From Frondihabitans sp. PAMC 28766 (GTDB lineage Bacteria; Actinomycetota; Actinomycetes; Actinomycetales; Microbacteriaceae), in the NCBI RefSeq assembly GCF_001577365.1, contig NZ_CP014513.1:3100001-3164000 (forward strand): a stretch of DNA of 64,000 nucleotides, given 5' to 3'. The notes under the pieces are model-generated. The model did no database searches and was not told where the DNA came from. It worked only from the letters and a program-made list of their open reading frames with translations. A program made the translations under genes and the position numbers. Below, in pieces: positions 50,317-60,278 of the stretch. Within the stretch, counting starts at the first letter, position 1; every line of letters begins with the position of its first letter.

Positions 50317-51354
50317 TCACCCAGCCGGGTGCTGCTCGTTCCAGGCGAGGGCGGCGTCGTCGAGGGCATAGCCGAAAACATCGGCGAAATATTCGCTGGC
50401 CGACAGGGCATCCTGCTGTCGTCTGGCCAGGCGGAGAAGATCTGACACCGTTGCAGACACGGTCGCTGCGTATGTCCCGACCGCCTCGAAACCCAGCTGC
50501 GCCGCCGCGGACGTGTCGAGAAAGAACGGCGGCCACGTGTCCCACGGGCTCGCGCCGAACTGCGGCGGGGCGTCGTCGCCGAGGGGCACGACCTCGGCCT
50601 GAATGCCCGTCGCCGCCGCAATGGCCAGGACGACATCGCGAGCCGTCGGCGACCCGGGGTCCGCTGCATTCAGGATCCTGTCGCCCGGTCTCTCCGCGCA
50701 CAGACGAACCAAGCGCGCCAGGTTGGTGGCCGCAGTGGGGTGATTGCCCGTGAGGCCCCCATGCGCCAACGGGATCTGCCGCCGACCGTCGAGCAGACGC
50801 TTCACGACGAACCACTCGCGGGCAGGATCAGCCCCGGTTCCATGAATGCGCGAAGGCCTCAGGATCGAGACGGGCACGTCGGCATCCTGCAGAACGGTCT
50901 CGGCTGCGACCTTGTTCGCCCCGTAGCCCTCGCGCGACCGGTAGTCGCCCGAGAAGTCCGGCTCGAGAACGGCCTGCATCTCGGTGACGGGGCCACCGAA
51001 GCCCGGAGCCTCGTCGCTGTTGCTGTGACGACCTCGGTCGTCGACGTAGACGGCCTTGCTCGAGAGGACGACAGCTGAGCCGAAGTCCCGCCGAAGTGTC
51101 ATCAATGCGCGGGCGTCCTCGGCGGTGTAGCAGACGCAGTCGATGACGACGTCGGCGCCTTCGCTGAGGACGCTCGCCAGCTGGCCTTCGTCGCGGCGTT
51201 CCGAGCGCACGAATGTGACGCCGATGTCGCGCAGCTCGTGGGGGAATCGACCCGCGTCTCGGCCCGTTCCCGCGACGTCCCAGCCGACGGCCGCGAGGTC
51301 GAGCGCAATGGCTCGGCCCGTCACACCGTTCACTCCGAGGATCACCGCTCGCAT
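50317..51354 (-). CDS. NAD-dependent epimerase/dehydratase-family protein
   Basis: 345-aa extended-SDR protein: N-terminal Rossmann motif MRAVILGVNGVTGRAIAL, DVVIDCVCYTAEDARALM, and YGANK (Tyr-x3-Lys, about 155). SILRPSRIHGTGADPAREWF and ILNAADPGSPTARDVVLAIA complete the fold. Resembles actinobacterial reductases/epimerases of unknown substrate. Confidence 0.82.
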   Translation of the reverse strand: MRAVILGVNGVTGRAIALDLAAVGWDVAGTGRDAGRFPHELRDIGVTFVRSERRDEGQLASVLSEGADVVIDCVCYTAEDARALMTLRRDFGSAVVLSSKAVYVDDRGRHSNSDEAPGFGGPVTEMQAVLEPDFSGDYRSREGYGANKVAAETVLQDADVPVSILRPSRIHGTGADPAREWFVVKRLLDGRRQIPLAHGGLTGNHPTAATNLARLVRLCAERPGDRILNAADPGSPTARDVVLAIAAATGIQAEVVPLGDDAPPQFGASPWDTWPPFFLDTSAAAQLGFEAVGTYAATVSATVSDLLRLARRQQDALSASEYFADVFGYALDDAALAWNEQHPAG

Positions 51355-51517
51355 GCCTCCACGCTAACTCGAACCGCTGCCCGCGCTGGCTGACGTCGCC
51401 GGGCCGAGCCCCCCTAGCGACACCCCGAACTTCGGCCGAGGTCCCACCGCCGCGGCGCGGGGACCATGGCCGATAGCCGGGGTTTCACGGCTTACGCGGC
51501 GCCCGCCACGTACCGAG

Positions 51518-52549
51518 TCAGGGCGCCACGCAACCGCACGACTCCCGCAGGATCAGGCGCGGCTCGTGCAGCTCGTGCAAGTCGAGCGCGTCGAGCGCGT
51601 CCGGTGCCGGTCGGAGGACCGCGGCGACGGCCTCGACCGCCATCTCTTGGACGGGCTGCCGCACGACGGTCAGGCGAGGGACGGTGTATTCGGAGTCTTC
51701 GGTGCCGTCGAACGACACGATGGCCACGTCCTCCGGCACTCGCAGCTTCAGGTCGCCGAGGGCGCGGAGGAGCCCGACCGACTGCATGTCGGAGCTGACG
51801 AAGGCGGCGGTCGGATGGTTCGGAGAATCGAACATGCGGAGGCCGCCGGCGTATCCGCCCGCCCGCGACCACGGTTCACGGGCGATCGGGCCGTCGAGAA
51901 GACCGGCTTCGCGTGTCGCCGCAAGCCACCCTCGCTCGCGGAACTCGGGACTGCCACCGGCATCGGCACCGATGATCAGGCCGACCGACGCGTGGCCGTG
52001 ACCGATGAGATGCTTCGTCGCCTCGTAGGCGCCTGCCCGGGCGTCGAGCCCGACACTGACGAAACCGGGGATCTGCTCGAGGACACCGAGAAGGACCGTC
52101 GGAGTGCCCTCGAGAGGCAGGCTGGCCAGGTCGGGCCGCGACAGCGTCGTCATCAGCAGCAGACCGTCGAGCTGCCGGCCGCCGAGCTGCGCGATGGCCC
52201 TGTGCTCCGAGCCGGCGTCGCCCTCACTGTTCGCCAGAAGGACGGTGTACCCGCGTTCGGCCGCAGCGAATTCGATCGCCAGAGCCCATTCGGCGTACAG
52301 AGGGTTGCCGATCTCGGGGAGGACGAGGCCCAGCATCTTCGTCGAGCCGGTGCGGAGCGCTCGGGCGCTGACGTTGGGCCGGTATCCCAGGATGCTGATC
52401 GCGTCCGTCACCCGCTTCGCCGTCGCCGGCGCGACGGCCCGCGGCCCCCCGTTGACCACATAGCTCACGACCGCAGTCGAGACCCCCGCGTAGCGCGCCA
52501 CGTCCGAGCGAGTGACGTTGCCGCGAAGCGTCGGCTCAGACGAAGGCAT
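51518..52549 (-). CDS. LacI-family transcriptional regulator
   Basis: 343-aa repressor. The HTH is at residues 13-33 (TRSDVARYAGVSTAVVSYVV), with hinge helix PNVSARALRTG. The periplasmic-binding-like effector domain follows (MLGLVLPEIGNPLYAEWALA, VAIVSFDGTEDSEYTVPRLT). The start at 52549 follows GGGAG. Divergent to the sugar ABC operon, which it most likely controls in response to a carbohydrate. Confidence 0.93.
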   Translation of the reverse strand: MPSSEPTLRGNVTRSDVARYAGVSTAVVSYVVNGGPRAVAPATAKRVTDAISILGYRPNVSARALRTGSTKMLGLVLPEIGNPLYAEWALAIEFAAAERGYTVLLANSEGDAGSEHRAIAQLGGRQLDGLLLMTTLSRPDLASLPLEGTPTVLLGVLEQIPGFVSVGLDARAGAYEATKHLIGHGHASVGLIIGADAGGSPEFRERGWLAATREAGLLDGPIAREPWSRAGGYAGGLRMFDSPNHPTAAFVSSDMQSVGLLRALGDLKLRVPEDVAIVSFDGTEDSEYTVPRLTVVRQPVQEMAVEAVAAVLRPAPDALDALDLHELHEPRLILRESCGCVAP

Positions 52550-52595
52550 GGCTCGCTCCCTCTCTCCTGCGACCGTCAATGGAAGTCGTTCCCGA

Positions 52596-52705
52596 ATCTA
52601 CACGCACTGGCGTTATCGATTGATCTACACGTGTTGCAGATTTTCATTTTCGGCCCGTCACGGCGAGAAAAACGCTTGCCTCGGCCAGAGTTACACGAGT
52701 AGATT
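52596..52705 (+). promoter_or_regulatory. Promoter and probable LacI-family operators of the sugar operon
   Basis: A sigma70-type promoter fits TTGCCT (52676-52681), 18 bases, TAGATT (52700-52705). The motif ATCTACACG occurs at 52596-52604 and 52623-52631, and a near-complement CGAGTAGAT at 52696-52704 overlaps the -10. These repeated half-sites in the divergent gap are good candidates for binding by the neighbouring LacI-type regulator. Operator assignment is inference. Confidence 0.55.
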
Positions 52706-52763
52706 GCGTCTCGTCGTTCAGACAGGTTCCACCTACAAGGGAGTAGATGATGGGAAATCTCGC

Positions 52764-53708
52764 ATGACGCAAATCGCAACAGGCGCACCGGTCGTCACAC
52801 CGACGACCAAGCCCCCGAAAGTCGCACGCCCCGCCGAGAGAAGACGCGTTCTGACCGCCTACGGGCTGTTGGCGCCGAGTCTGTTCGGCGTCACGATCTT
52901 CCTCGGAATCCCCGTGATCCTGGTCGTGATCTTCTCCTTCCTGAAGTGGAACCTGCTCACGGCCCCCAAGTTCGTCGGGCTCTCGAACTACCTCGACGTC
53001 TTCCAGCACGAGGGCGCCGGGCACGCACTGCTCGTCACCGTCTACTACTTCCTCCTCAACATCCCCGTCCAGACGGCACTCGCTCTCGGCATGGCGCTGC
53101 TGATGAACCGCAAGGGGCGTTTCACCGCCCTCATCCGCGTCCTGTGCGTACTGCCGTACCTGGCGACCCCGGTCGCCATGGGCGTCGTCTGGCAGTGGAT
53201 CTTCGCGCCTCAGACCGGCGTCGTGAACACGCTGCTGCACACCGTCGGCATCGCCGGGCCCGACTGGTTGAACTCCCCCGGGTGGTCGATGCCGGTCGTC
53301 GCCTTCGCGAACATCTGGCAGTTCGTCGGCTACAACATGCTGTTCTTCCTCGCCGGGCTGCAGGCGATTCCACCGATGCTCTACGAGGCATCCGCCATCG
53401 ACGGGGCCAGCACCGTGCAGCGGTTCTTCCGCGTGACGCTGCCGCTCTTGCGCCCGACGATGCTGTTCGTGCTCGTAACCGGTGCCATCGGCTCGTTCCA
53501 GGTGTTCGACTCCGTCTACGTGATGACGAACGGAGGGCCCGGCAAGAGCACGACGGTCATGAACATGCTGATCTACCAGAACGGCTTCATCGGCTTCAGG
53601 ATCGGCGCCGCCTCCGCGCTCTCGGTGATCCTGTTCGCCGTGATCCTGGTGGTCACCCTCGTCCAGTTCCGGTACTTCAACCGGCGCACCGTCTACGAGC
53701 TGGTCTGA
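52764..53708 (+). CDS. Carbohydrate ABC permease 1 (MalF/UgpA type)
   Basis: 314-aa permease with six membrane helices. LLAPSLFGVTIFLGIPVILV is the first helix, and MLYEASAIDGASTVQRFFRV is the EAA loop contacting the ATPase. The ATG 52764 was chosen because the family starts about 30 residues before the first helix; the longer frame upstream covers the promoter. First gene of the operon. Confidence 0.92.
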   Translation: MTQIATGAPVVTPTTKPPKVARPAERRRVLTAYGLLAPSLFGVTIFLGIPVILVVIFSFLKWNLLTAPKFVGLSNYLDVFQHEGAGHALLVTVYYFLLNIPVQTALALGMALLMNRKGRFTALIRVLCVLPYLATPVAMGVVWQWIFAPQTGVVNTLLHTVGIAGPDWLNSPGWSMPVVAFANIWQFVGYNMLFFLAGLQAIPPMLYEASAIDGASTVQRFFRVTLPLLRPTMLFVLVTGAIGSFQVFDSVYVMTNGGPGKSTTVMNMLIYQNGFIGFRIGAASALSVILFAVILVVTLVQFRYFNRRTVYELV

Positions 53709-53717
53709 GGCGCGATC

Positions 53718-54614
53718 ATGACGACACTGACGAAACCCGCCGCCGCCCGTCTCACGAAGACGTCCACCGCGAAGAAGACCAGGCCGCCAGCCGCCCGAGG
53801 CATCCGCAGCTTCGTCTATGTGATCGTGCTTCTCGCGATCGCAGCCATCTTCATCACGCCCTACCTGTTCTCGGTGATGGCGGCCTTCAAGCCGCTGTCC
53901 GAGATCCAGGCGGACCGCGCGTGGGATCTGCCGAGCCACCCCACCTTCGACAACTTCGTGACGATCTTCACGCAGTACAAGTTCGGCACCTTCCTGCTCA
54001 ACACGGCTGGGGTGACCATCATCATCACCGTCGGGCAGGTGCTGTTCTCTCTACTGGGGGCGTACGCCTTCGCGCGAATCCAGTTCCCGGGCCGCGAGGC
54101 GATCTTCTGGGGCTACCTCAGCATGCTGATGGTGCCCAACGTCGTCACGATGATCCCGCTCTACGTGATGATGTCGAAGGTCGGCCTGACCGACACCTAT
54201 TGGGCGCTGTTCCTGCCGTACGTCTTCGGCACCCCGTACACGATCTTCCTCATGCGGCAGTACATCCAGTCGATCCCGTCCGAGGTGATCGAGGCGGCGC
54301 GGCTCGACGGCTGCTCTGAGCTGGGGGTCCTCCGCCGAGTGGTCGTGCCGATGTCACGCCCGATCATCATGACGGCCACGATCATCGCCGTGATCTTCTC
54401 GTGGAACAACTTCCTCTGGCCTCTCATCGCCACCTCGTCCAACGATCTCCAGGTGCTGAGCGTCGGCGTGGCGAACTTCAACTCGAACTTCGCGTCGCAG
54501 TGGAATCTCGTGCTCGCCGGATCTCTCGTCGCTCTGATACCGATGGTCGTGCTCTTCGTCCTCTTCCAGAAGCACATCGTCAACTCGGTGAACCTCTCAG
54601 GGGCGAACCGATGA
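53718..54614 (+). CDS. Carbohydrate ABC permease 2 (MalG/UgpE type)
   Basis: 298-aa permease. FVYVIVLLAIAAIFITPYLF is the first helix and EVIEAARLDGCSELGVLRRV the EAA loop; the C-terminus NSVNLSGANR is close to the MalG-type ending (GLTAGAVKG-like position). Nine bases after permease 1 and 4-base overlap with the binding-protein gene. No ATPase gene is in the operon; such importers often share an MsiK-type ATPase. Confidence 0.92.
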   Translation: MTTLTKPAAARLTKTSTAKKTRPPAARGIRSFVYVIVLLAIAAIFITPYLFSVMAAFKPLSEIQADRAWDLPSHPTFDNFVTIFTQYKFGTFLLNTAGVTIIITVGQVLFSLLGAYAFARIQFPGREAIFWGYLSMLMVPNVVTMIPLYVMMSKVGLTDTYWALFLPYVFGTPYTIFLMRQYIQSIPSEVIEAARLDGCSELGVLRRVVVPMSRPIIMTATIIAVIFSWNNFLWPLIATSSNDLQVLSVGVANFNSNFASQWNLVLAGSLVALIPMVVLFVLFQKHIVNSVNLSGANR

Positions 54615-55990
54615 ACGCTGCGAAGACGTCGCGGGTCAGCCGTCGGCAGTTCCTCGGGCTCGTCGGGATCGCTGCGGGGGCGACGACCCTGTCAGGATGC
54701 AGCGCGGCCGGCTGGGGCTTCCGCGGCGGCAGCTCGACGTCGACCGAGTTGACCTACGCCCTGTGGGACCCTCACGAGCAGGTCGGCTACCAGCAGTCGA
54801 TCGACGTGTTCCAGAAGCGGAACCCGGACATCCACGTCACGATCGAGCAGATCCCGTACAACAACTTCCAGCAGAAGATCACGGCGCAGTACATCTCGGG
54901 CGACGCGCCCGACGTGTTCTGGGTGAACACGCCGTGGCTGGGCGACTGGGCGACCGGTGGCCTCCTCACCGACATCGCGGGGCGCGTGAAGACCGCGGGC
55001 ATCGACCTCGGCCAGTACGTGGACGGACTCGTCGACCTGCACCGCGACGGCTCGAAGCTCTTCGGCCTGCCGAAGGACTGGGACACGATCGCGATCTACT
55101 ACAACAAGGAGCACCTCGCCAAGGCGGGATTCCGGACGGCGCCGACCGATCTGGCCTGGAATCCGACGGACGGCGGGACATGGCTGCACTTCCTGAAGCA
55201 GATCACCCTCGACAGCAAGGGCCGGAACGCCCTCGACGCCTCCTTCGACCACAGTGACATCGCCGTGTACGCGACGGCGATGACGAACGAGCTGCAGGCC
55301 ATCTTCGGCAACTACATGGCGATGAACGGCGGCGGGGTCCTCCCCCGGTCCTATGCCACGAAGTCGATCTTCGACAGCGCCGAGAACCGGGCGACCATGT
55401 CGTTCCTCACCGACATGCTGCACGCGGCGCACGTCATCGTGCCGAACGGCGAGACCGGGCCGAACGGCGACTCGACGAACTCCGAGACGATCTTCGCCTC
55501 GGGGCGGATGGCGATGTGGCAGGCGGGTGACTGGAACACCGTGTCGGTGAGCCAGCTCTCGAACTTCCACGTCGGCGTCATGCCGCTGCCGTCCGGCCCG
55601 AAGGGGCGCATCAGCCTCATCAACGGGCTCATCGACGGGATCGCCAGCAACACCCGGCACCCCGAGGCGGCGTGGAAGCTCGTCGAGTGGCTCGGGTCGG
55701 CCGAGTCGCAGACGATCCTCGGCTCGGGCGGCTACGTCTGGCCGGCCATCGAGCGGCTCGACCCGCTCTTCCAGTCGTACTGGAAGAAGAAGGGCGTCGA
55801 CGTCACGCCGTTCCTCACCGAGGCGAAAGGCCACACCGTCAACTTCCCGGTCGGCACCGGCCTGAACGAGGCGCTGACCGATGTCGCGACCGCGCTCGGG
55901 CCGACCTTCCTCGGCCAGGCGTCGGTGTCGAGCGGGCTCGCCAGCGCCACCGAGATCCTCGACTACCGCATCTCCTACGCGACCTCCTGA
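54611..55990 (+). CDS. Carbohydrate ABC substrate-binding lipoprotein (Tat type)
   Basis: 459-aa family 1 solute-binding protein. The twin-arginine signal is VSRRQFLGLVG, followed by lipobox TTLSGCS. The binding domain has FQKRNPDIHVTIEQIPYNNF, YISGDAPDVFWVNTPWLGDW and DYWPGTAF-like DWDTIAIYYNKEHLAKAGF (sugar-binding cleft). Lies third in the LacI-controlled operon; unusual in following the permeases. Confidence 0.9.
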   Translation: MNAAKTSRVSRRQFLGLVGIAAGATTLSGCSAAGWGFRGGSSTSTELTYALWDPHEQVGYQQSIDVFQKRNPDIHVTIEQIPYNNFQQKITAQYISGDAPDVFWVNTPWLGDWATGGLLTDIAGRVKTAGIDLGQYVDGLVDLHRDGSKLFGLPKDWDTIAIYYNKEHLAKAGFRTAPTDLAWNPTDGGTWLHFLKQITLDSKGRNALDASFDHSDIAVYATAMTNELQAIFGNYMAMNGGGVLPRSYATKSIFDSAENRATMSFLTDMLHAAHVIVPNGETGPNGDSTNSETIFASGRMAMWQAGDWNTVSVSQLSNFHVGVMPLPSGPKGRISLINGLIDGIASNTRHPEAAWKLVEWLGSAESQTILGSGGYVWPAIERLDPLFQSYWKKKGVDVTPFLTEAKGHTVNFPVGTGLNEALTDVATALGPTFLGQASVSSGLASATEILDYRISYATS

Positions 55991-56015
55991 AGTCCACCCC
56001 CAGAAAGGACCACCC

Positions 56016-57254
56016 ATGGTTTCCATCGGCATGATCGGAGCCGGGCAGTTCGCCGGCTCGTTCGCCAAGCTGTTCGACATCCACCCCGACGTCGAGGGGG
56101 TGTACGTCACCGACCTCCTGCCCGAACGCGCCCACGAACTGGTCGAGCGCGAGAGCCTCGCCGGCTTCGTCGAGGACTTCGACGCCATGCTCGAATCCGA
56201 CGTCGACGCGGTCGCGATCTTCACGCAGCGCTGGACACACGGGCCCCTGGTGGTCCGCGCCCTCCGCGCCGGCAAGCACGTCTACTCGGCAGTGCCCATG
56301 GCGATCACCGAAGACGAGATCGCGGCCATCATCGAGGCGGTGAAAGAAACAGGCCTCACCTACATGATGGGAGAGACGAGCTACTACAACCCCGCGACGA
56401 TCTACGCGCGCGACAAGGTGGCCGAAGGCGCGTTCGGCCGGATCATCTACGCCGAGGGCGACTACGTCCACGACATGGACCTCGGCTTCTACGCGGCCTA
56501 CCAGTATTCGGGCGGCGAGAACTGGAAGGCCACGGCGAGCTACCCGCCCATGCTCTACCCGACGCACGCGATCGGCGGAGTCCTCGGCGCCATCCCGGGG
56601 CACGCTGTCAGCGTCAGCTGCATCGGCATCACGGACGACCGCGGCGACGGCGTGTTCGACAAGGAGGTCAGCCAGTTCGGCAACGACTTCTCGAACGCCA
56701 GCGCCCTGTTCGAGCTCGACAACGGCGCCGTGATGCGCACCAACGAGATGCGTCGCGTCGGGTACCCGTCGCAGATCCGCGAATCGCGCTTCCGGTTCTT
56801 CGGCACCGAGGCGAGCTTCGAACAGCTCGCGACGGTCAGCGTCTGGCAGGACAAGCACGATGTGATCGACGTCAGCGACAAGATCACGACGAAGCCGACG
56901 CTGTCGCACGACGACCCGGCACTGGCCAACGTGGATCCTGCCCTTCGCGACGCGTTCGTCTCGGGGTACGCCGAAGTGCAGGACACCAGCCGCCTGCCCG
57001 ACGAGTACCGCGGGGTTCCGAGCGGACACGAGGGCAGCCACCACTTCCTGGTCGACGACTTCGTCCGAGCCGTCGTCGACGGGACCCTGCCACCGGTGAA
57101 CGCGTGGGTCGCGGCCCGCTATACGCTGCCAGGCATCGTCGCGCACGAGTCGGCGAAGCAGCACGGCGCGCGACTGCCCATCCCCGACTTCGGCGACCCC
57201 GCCGAACCGGCGGGTGCCGCGGCCGGCGCAGGGGCCGCGACTCGAGAGGCCTGA
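56016..57254 (+). CDS. Gfo/Idh/MocA-family oxidoreductase
   Basis: 412-aa NAD(P)-dependent sugar dehydrogenase-like protein. The N-terminal Rossmann motif is IGMIGAGQFAGSFAKLFDIH. AGKHVYSAVPMAITEDEI stands where the catalytic EKP motif usually lies (here AVP, so the usual lysine is missing or moved). YPPMLYPTHAIGGVLGAIPG follows. The ATG 56016 follows AGAAAGGAC. Last gene of the sugar operon, probably processing the imported sugar. Confidence 0.87.
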   Translation: MVSIGMIGAGQFAGSFAKLFDIHPDVEGVYVTDLLPERAHELVERESLAGFVEDFDAMLESDVDAVAIFTQRWTHGPLVVRALRAGKHVYSAVPMAITEDEIAAIIEAVKETGLTYMMGETSYYNPATIYARDKVAEGAFGRIIYAEGDYVHDMDLGFYAAYQYSGGENWKATASYPPMLYPTHAIGGVLGAIPGHAVSVSCIGITDDRGDGVFDKEVSQFGNDFSNASALFELDNGAVMRTNEMRRVGYPSQIRESRFRFFGTEASFEQLATVSVWQDKHDVIDVSDKITTKPTLSHDDPALANVDPALRDAFVSGYAEVQDTSRLPDEYRGVPSGHEGSHHFLVDDFVRAVVDGTLPPVNAWVAARYTLPGIVAHESAKQHGARLPIPDFGDPAEPAGAAAGAGAATREA

Positions 57255-57258
57255 GCGC

Positions 57259-57290
57259 AGGAGGCACGGCGGGCCGCCGCTGTGCCTCCT
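57259..57290 (+). terminator. Terminator of the sugar operon
   Basis: AGGAGGCAC (57259-57267) pairs with GTGCCTCCT (57282-57290), with additional GC pairs inside. It begins 5 bases after the operon's stop codon. Confidence 0.75.
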
Positions 57291-57316
57291 CCTCGGCTCC
57301 GTTCAGCAACTCGCAC

Positions 57317-57420
57317 CATCCTTCGGCATGCCGCACCTCGCCTCGGCAGGGTGCGGCACGCCGCCCGCAGGTGGGATGGCCGCCGCCGGGTGCCGCGGCA
57401 GACCGCAGGCACCCGGAGGT
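57317..57420 (+). promoter_or_regulatory. Structured leader upstream of metY
   Basis: Two strong hairpins, TGCCGCACC/GGTGCGGCA (57329-57337, 57350-57358) and CCGGGTGCC/GGCACCCGG (57386-57394, 57408-57416). An outer pairing CCATCC (57317-57322) with GGATGG just after 57372 encloses the first hairpin. It precedes a methionine biosynthesis gene by about 80 bases. I could not match it to SAM-I, SAM-II, SAM-IV or SAH riboswitches by eye. Candidate regulatory RNA; evidence is structure plus position only. Confidence 0.4.
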
Positions 57421-57498
57421 TACGCCGCATGTCCGCCTCACTGGCCGACTCCGAGCCGGAGTCCCTAGGCTCGGCGCAACCCAACGTCAGGAGCCCCC

Positions 57499-58827
57499 AT
57501 GACCGACCAGACCGCCTGGAAGTTCGAGACGCAGCAGATCCACGCCGGCGCTCAGCCCGACCCGACGACCCACGCTCGCGCCACCCCGATCTACAAGACG
57601 ACCTCGTACGTGTTCGAGAGCGCCGAACAGGCCAAGAACCTCTTCGCCCTGGCCGAGTTCGGCAACATCTACTCGCGCATCATGAACCCCACCCACGACG
57701 TCGTGGAGCAGCGCATCGCCGCGCTCGAAGGTGGTTCAGGTGCACTTCTGGTCTCGTCCGGCCAGGCTGCCGAGACGCTCGCCGTGCTCAACATCGCTCG
57801 CGCCGGCGACCACATCGTGTCGTCGTCGTCGATCTATGGCGGCACGTACAACCTCTTCAAGTACACGCTCGCCAAGCTCGGCATCGAGACCACGTTCGTC
57901 GAGAACCAGGACGACGCCGACGAGTGGCGCCGCGCGGTCCGCCCGAACACGAAGCTGTTCTTCGCCGAGACGATCGGCAACCCGAAGATCAACATCCTCG
58001 ACATCGAGCTCGCCTCGGGCGTCGCCCACGACAACGGCGTGCCGCTGATCGTCGACAACACGATCGCCACGCCCTACCTGATCCGCCCCTTCGAGCACGG
58101 TGCCGACATCGTCGTGCACTCGGCGACGAAGTTCCTCGGCGGCCACGGCACGGTCATCGGCGGCCTCATCGTCGACGGCGGCAAATTCGAGTGGTCGAAG
58201 AACGTCGAGAAGTTCCCCGAGCTGACCGAGCCCGACCCGTCGTACCACGGGGCCAGCTACACGACCGCGGTCGGCGATCCGCTCGCCTACATCATCAAGG
58301 CGCGCGTCCAGCTGCTGCGCGACCTCGGCTCGTCGAACTCGGCCGACACCGCGTTCTCGCTCATCCAGGGCATCGAGACGCTCTCTCTCCGCATCGAGCG
58401 CCACGTGCAGAACGCCCAGGAGATCGCCGAGTGGCTCGACGCCCGCGACGACGTCTCGACCGTCTACTACGCCGGCCTCCCCACGAGCCCCTGGTACGCC
58501 GCCGCCAACAAGTACGCACCGAAGGGCGTCGGCGCGGTGCTGAGCTTCGAGCTGAAGGGCGGCGTCGATGCCGGCAAGGCTCTCGTCGACGGCCTCAGCC
58601 TGTTCAGCCACCTCGCCAACATCGGCGATGTCCGCTCGCTGGTCATCCACCCGGCCTCGACGACGCACTCGCAGCTCACCCCCGAGCAGCAGCTCACGAC
58701 CGGCGTCACGCCCGGTCTCGTGCGTCTCTCCGTCGGCCTCGAGAACATCGACGACCTCAAAGCCGACCTCGACGCGGGGTTCGCTGCGGCCAAGGCCACG
58801 ACCGAGAAGCTCCTCAAGAGCAGCTAG
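57499..58827 (+). CDS. metY: O-acetylhomoserine aminocarboxypropyltransferase/cysteine synthase
   Basis: 442-aa PLP enzyme of the Cys/Met metabolism family. The N-terminus [20 protein letters not shown] and the PLP lysine motif [18 protein letters not shown] (about 205) are typical. The C-terminus [20 protein letters not shown] closes the fold. It makes homocysteine from O-acetylhomoserine and sulfide. ATG 57499 follows CAGGAG. The metX gene follows and supplies its substrate. Confidence 0.93.
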   Translation: MTDQTAWKFETQQIHAGAQPDPTTHARATPIYKTTSYVFESAEQAKNLFALAEFGNIYSRIMNPTHDVVEQRIAALEGGSGALLVSSGQAAETLAVLNIARAGDHIVSSSSIYGGTYNLFKYTLAKLGIETTFVENQDDADEWRRAVRPNTKLFFAETIGNPKINILDIELASGVAHDNGVPLIVDNTIATPYLIRPFEHGADIVVHSATKFLGGHGTVIGGLIVDGGKFEWSKNVEKFPELTEPDPSYHGASYTTAVGDPLAYIIKARVQLLRDLGSSNSADTAFSLIQGIETLSLRIERHVQNAQEIAEWLDARDDVSTVYYAGLPTSPWYAAANKYAPKGVGAVLSFELKGGVDAGKALVDGLSLFSHLANIGDVRSLVIHPASTTHSQLTPEQQLTTGVTPGLVRLSVGLENIDDLKADLDAGFAAAKATTEKLLKSS

Positions 58828-58865
58828 GCGCCAGGAGCCGACGACATCCGTCGCGCAAGCTCCCC

Positions 58866-58915
58866 GAGACGGGCCGTGGTCACCGTGTAACACAGCGGCG
58901 GTCGCGGCCCGTCTC
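58866..58915 (+). terminator. Hairpin between metY and metX
   Basis: GAGACGGGCCG (58866-58876) pairs with CGGCCCGTCTC (58905-58915) around a 28-base loop. It could attenuate transcription between metY and metX or terminate it, leaving metX its own promoter. Confidence 0.55.
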
Positions 58916-58934
58916 CTGTCACACTGAGAACAAC

Positions 58935-60153
58935 ATGGACTGGCAGACGACTTCTGAAGACACCGTCCCGTCGAGCGTCGTCACCGAGCGCACGCGCAAG
59001 GCGCTTCTCGGCAAACCGCCCGTCACCGGCGCCTGGCGCGAGGGCGACCCGCGGGCGATCGCCTCTTCGTCACGCTCGACGACCTCGCACTCGAGAGCGG
59101 CGTGGTGCTCGAGCGGCCGCGCATCGCCTATGAGACGTTCGGCACTCGGGCATCCGACGACTCGAACGTCGTCCTGATCCTGCACGCCCTGACCGGCGAT
59201 AGCCATGTCGTGGGCGATGCGGGCGCGGGGCACACGACGGCAGGATGGTGGGGCGGCATCGTGGGCGAGGGCCTCGCGATCGACACCGACCGATGGTTCG
59301 TCGTGGCGCCCAACATGCTCGGCGGCTGCCAGGGCTCGACCGGCCCGCGACCCTCGACGCCGACGGGCTCGAGTGGGGCGCCCGATTCCCGGTGCTGACT
59401 ATTCGCGACCAGGTGGCCGCGCAGGCGGCGTTCGCCGGTCGGCTGGGCATCGACCGCTTCGCAGCCGTCATCGGCGGGTCGATGGGCGGGATGCACGCGC
59501 TCGAGTGGGCCGTCATGCATCCTGATCGTGTCGAGCGCGTCGCCGCCCTCTCGACCACCGCCTTCACGTCGGCCGACCAGATCGCCCTCAACACGGTGCA
59601 GATCGAAGCGATCCACATGGACCCCTTCTTCGCCGACGGCGACTACTACGACGCCGCCGACGGCGAGGGCCCGTACCGCGGCCTCGCACTGGCGCGTCGG
59701 ATGGCCCTGCTCAACTACCGCTCGCCCGACGAGCTCAACGCCCGCTTCGGCCGCAGCTGGCAGTCCGAGCTGTCGCCCCTCGTGGGCGAGGGCCGGTTCG
59801 CGGTGGCCAGCTACCTCGACTTCCACGGCAACAAGTTCACGCGCCGCTTCGACGCCAACAGCTACATCACGCTCGCCACCGCCATGAACTCGCACGACCT
59901 GGGCCGCGACCGCGGCGGTGTCGAGTCGGCGCTGCAGCGCATCACGGCTCGCTCGCTCGTCGTCGCCATCGACAGCGACCGGCTCTTCCCTCCGGCCGAT
60001 CAGCACAGGATCGCCGAGGGCCTCCGCCCCGGCTCGCGGTACCTTGCCGACACCCCCGGCGCCGTCGTCATCGAGAGCGAATTCGGTCACGACGGGTTCT
60101 TGATCGAGAACGAATACGTCGGCCAGCACCTTCAAGCGCTGCTTGAAGGCTGA
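58935..60153 (+). pseudogene. metX: Homoserine O-acetyltransferase, two frameshifts
   Basis: Alpha/beta-hydrolase MetX. The nucleophile elbow is AAVIGGSMGGMHALEW (Ser in GGSMGG), with LILHALTGDSHVVGD, NMLGGCQGSTGP and the catalytic-acid/His end FGHDGFLIENEYVGQHL. Two single-base losses break the frame: one near 59051-59057 (after GDPRA, restores RLFVTLDDLALESG) and one in the CCC near 59343-59345 (restores TGPATLDADGLEWG). Corrected length about 406 aa. Activates homoserine for methionine synthesis with metY. Both losses are in G/C runs. Confidence 0.85.
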
Positions 60154-60278
60154 ATTCGGGGCCTCCGAGCCATAATCGGCAACGGATCTGGGTGCTATCG
60201 GCCTCTTTCGGCCTCAGATTATGGAACGATGTGTCTAGGCGCCCTACCGACGCCGCCTCTCGACCCTCCAGGACACAG

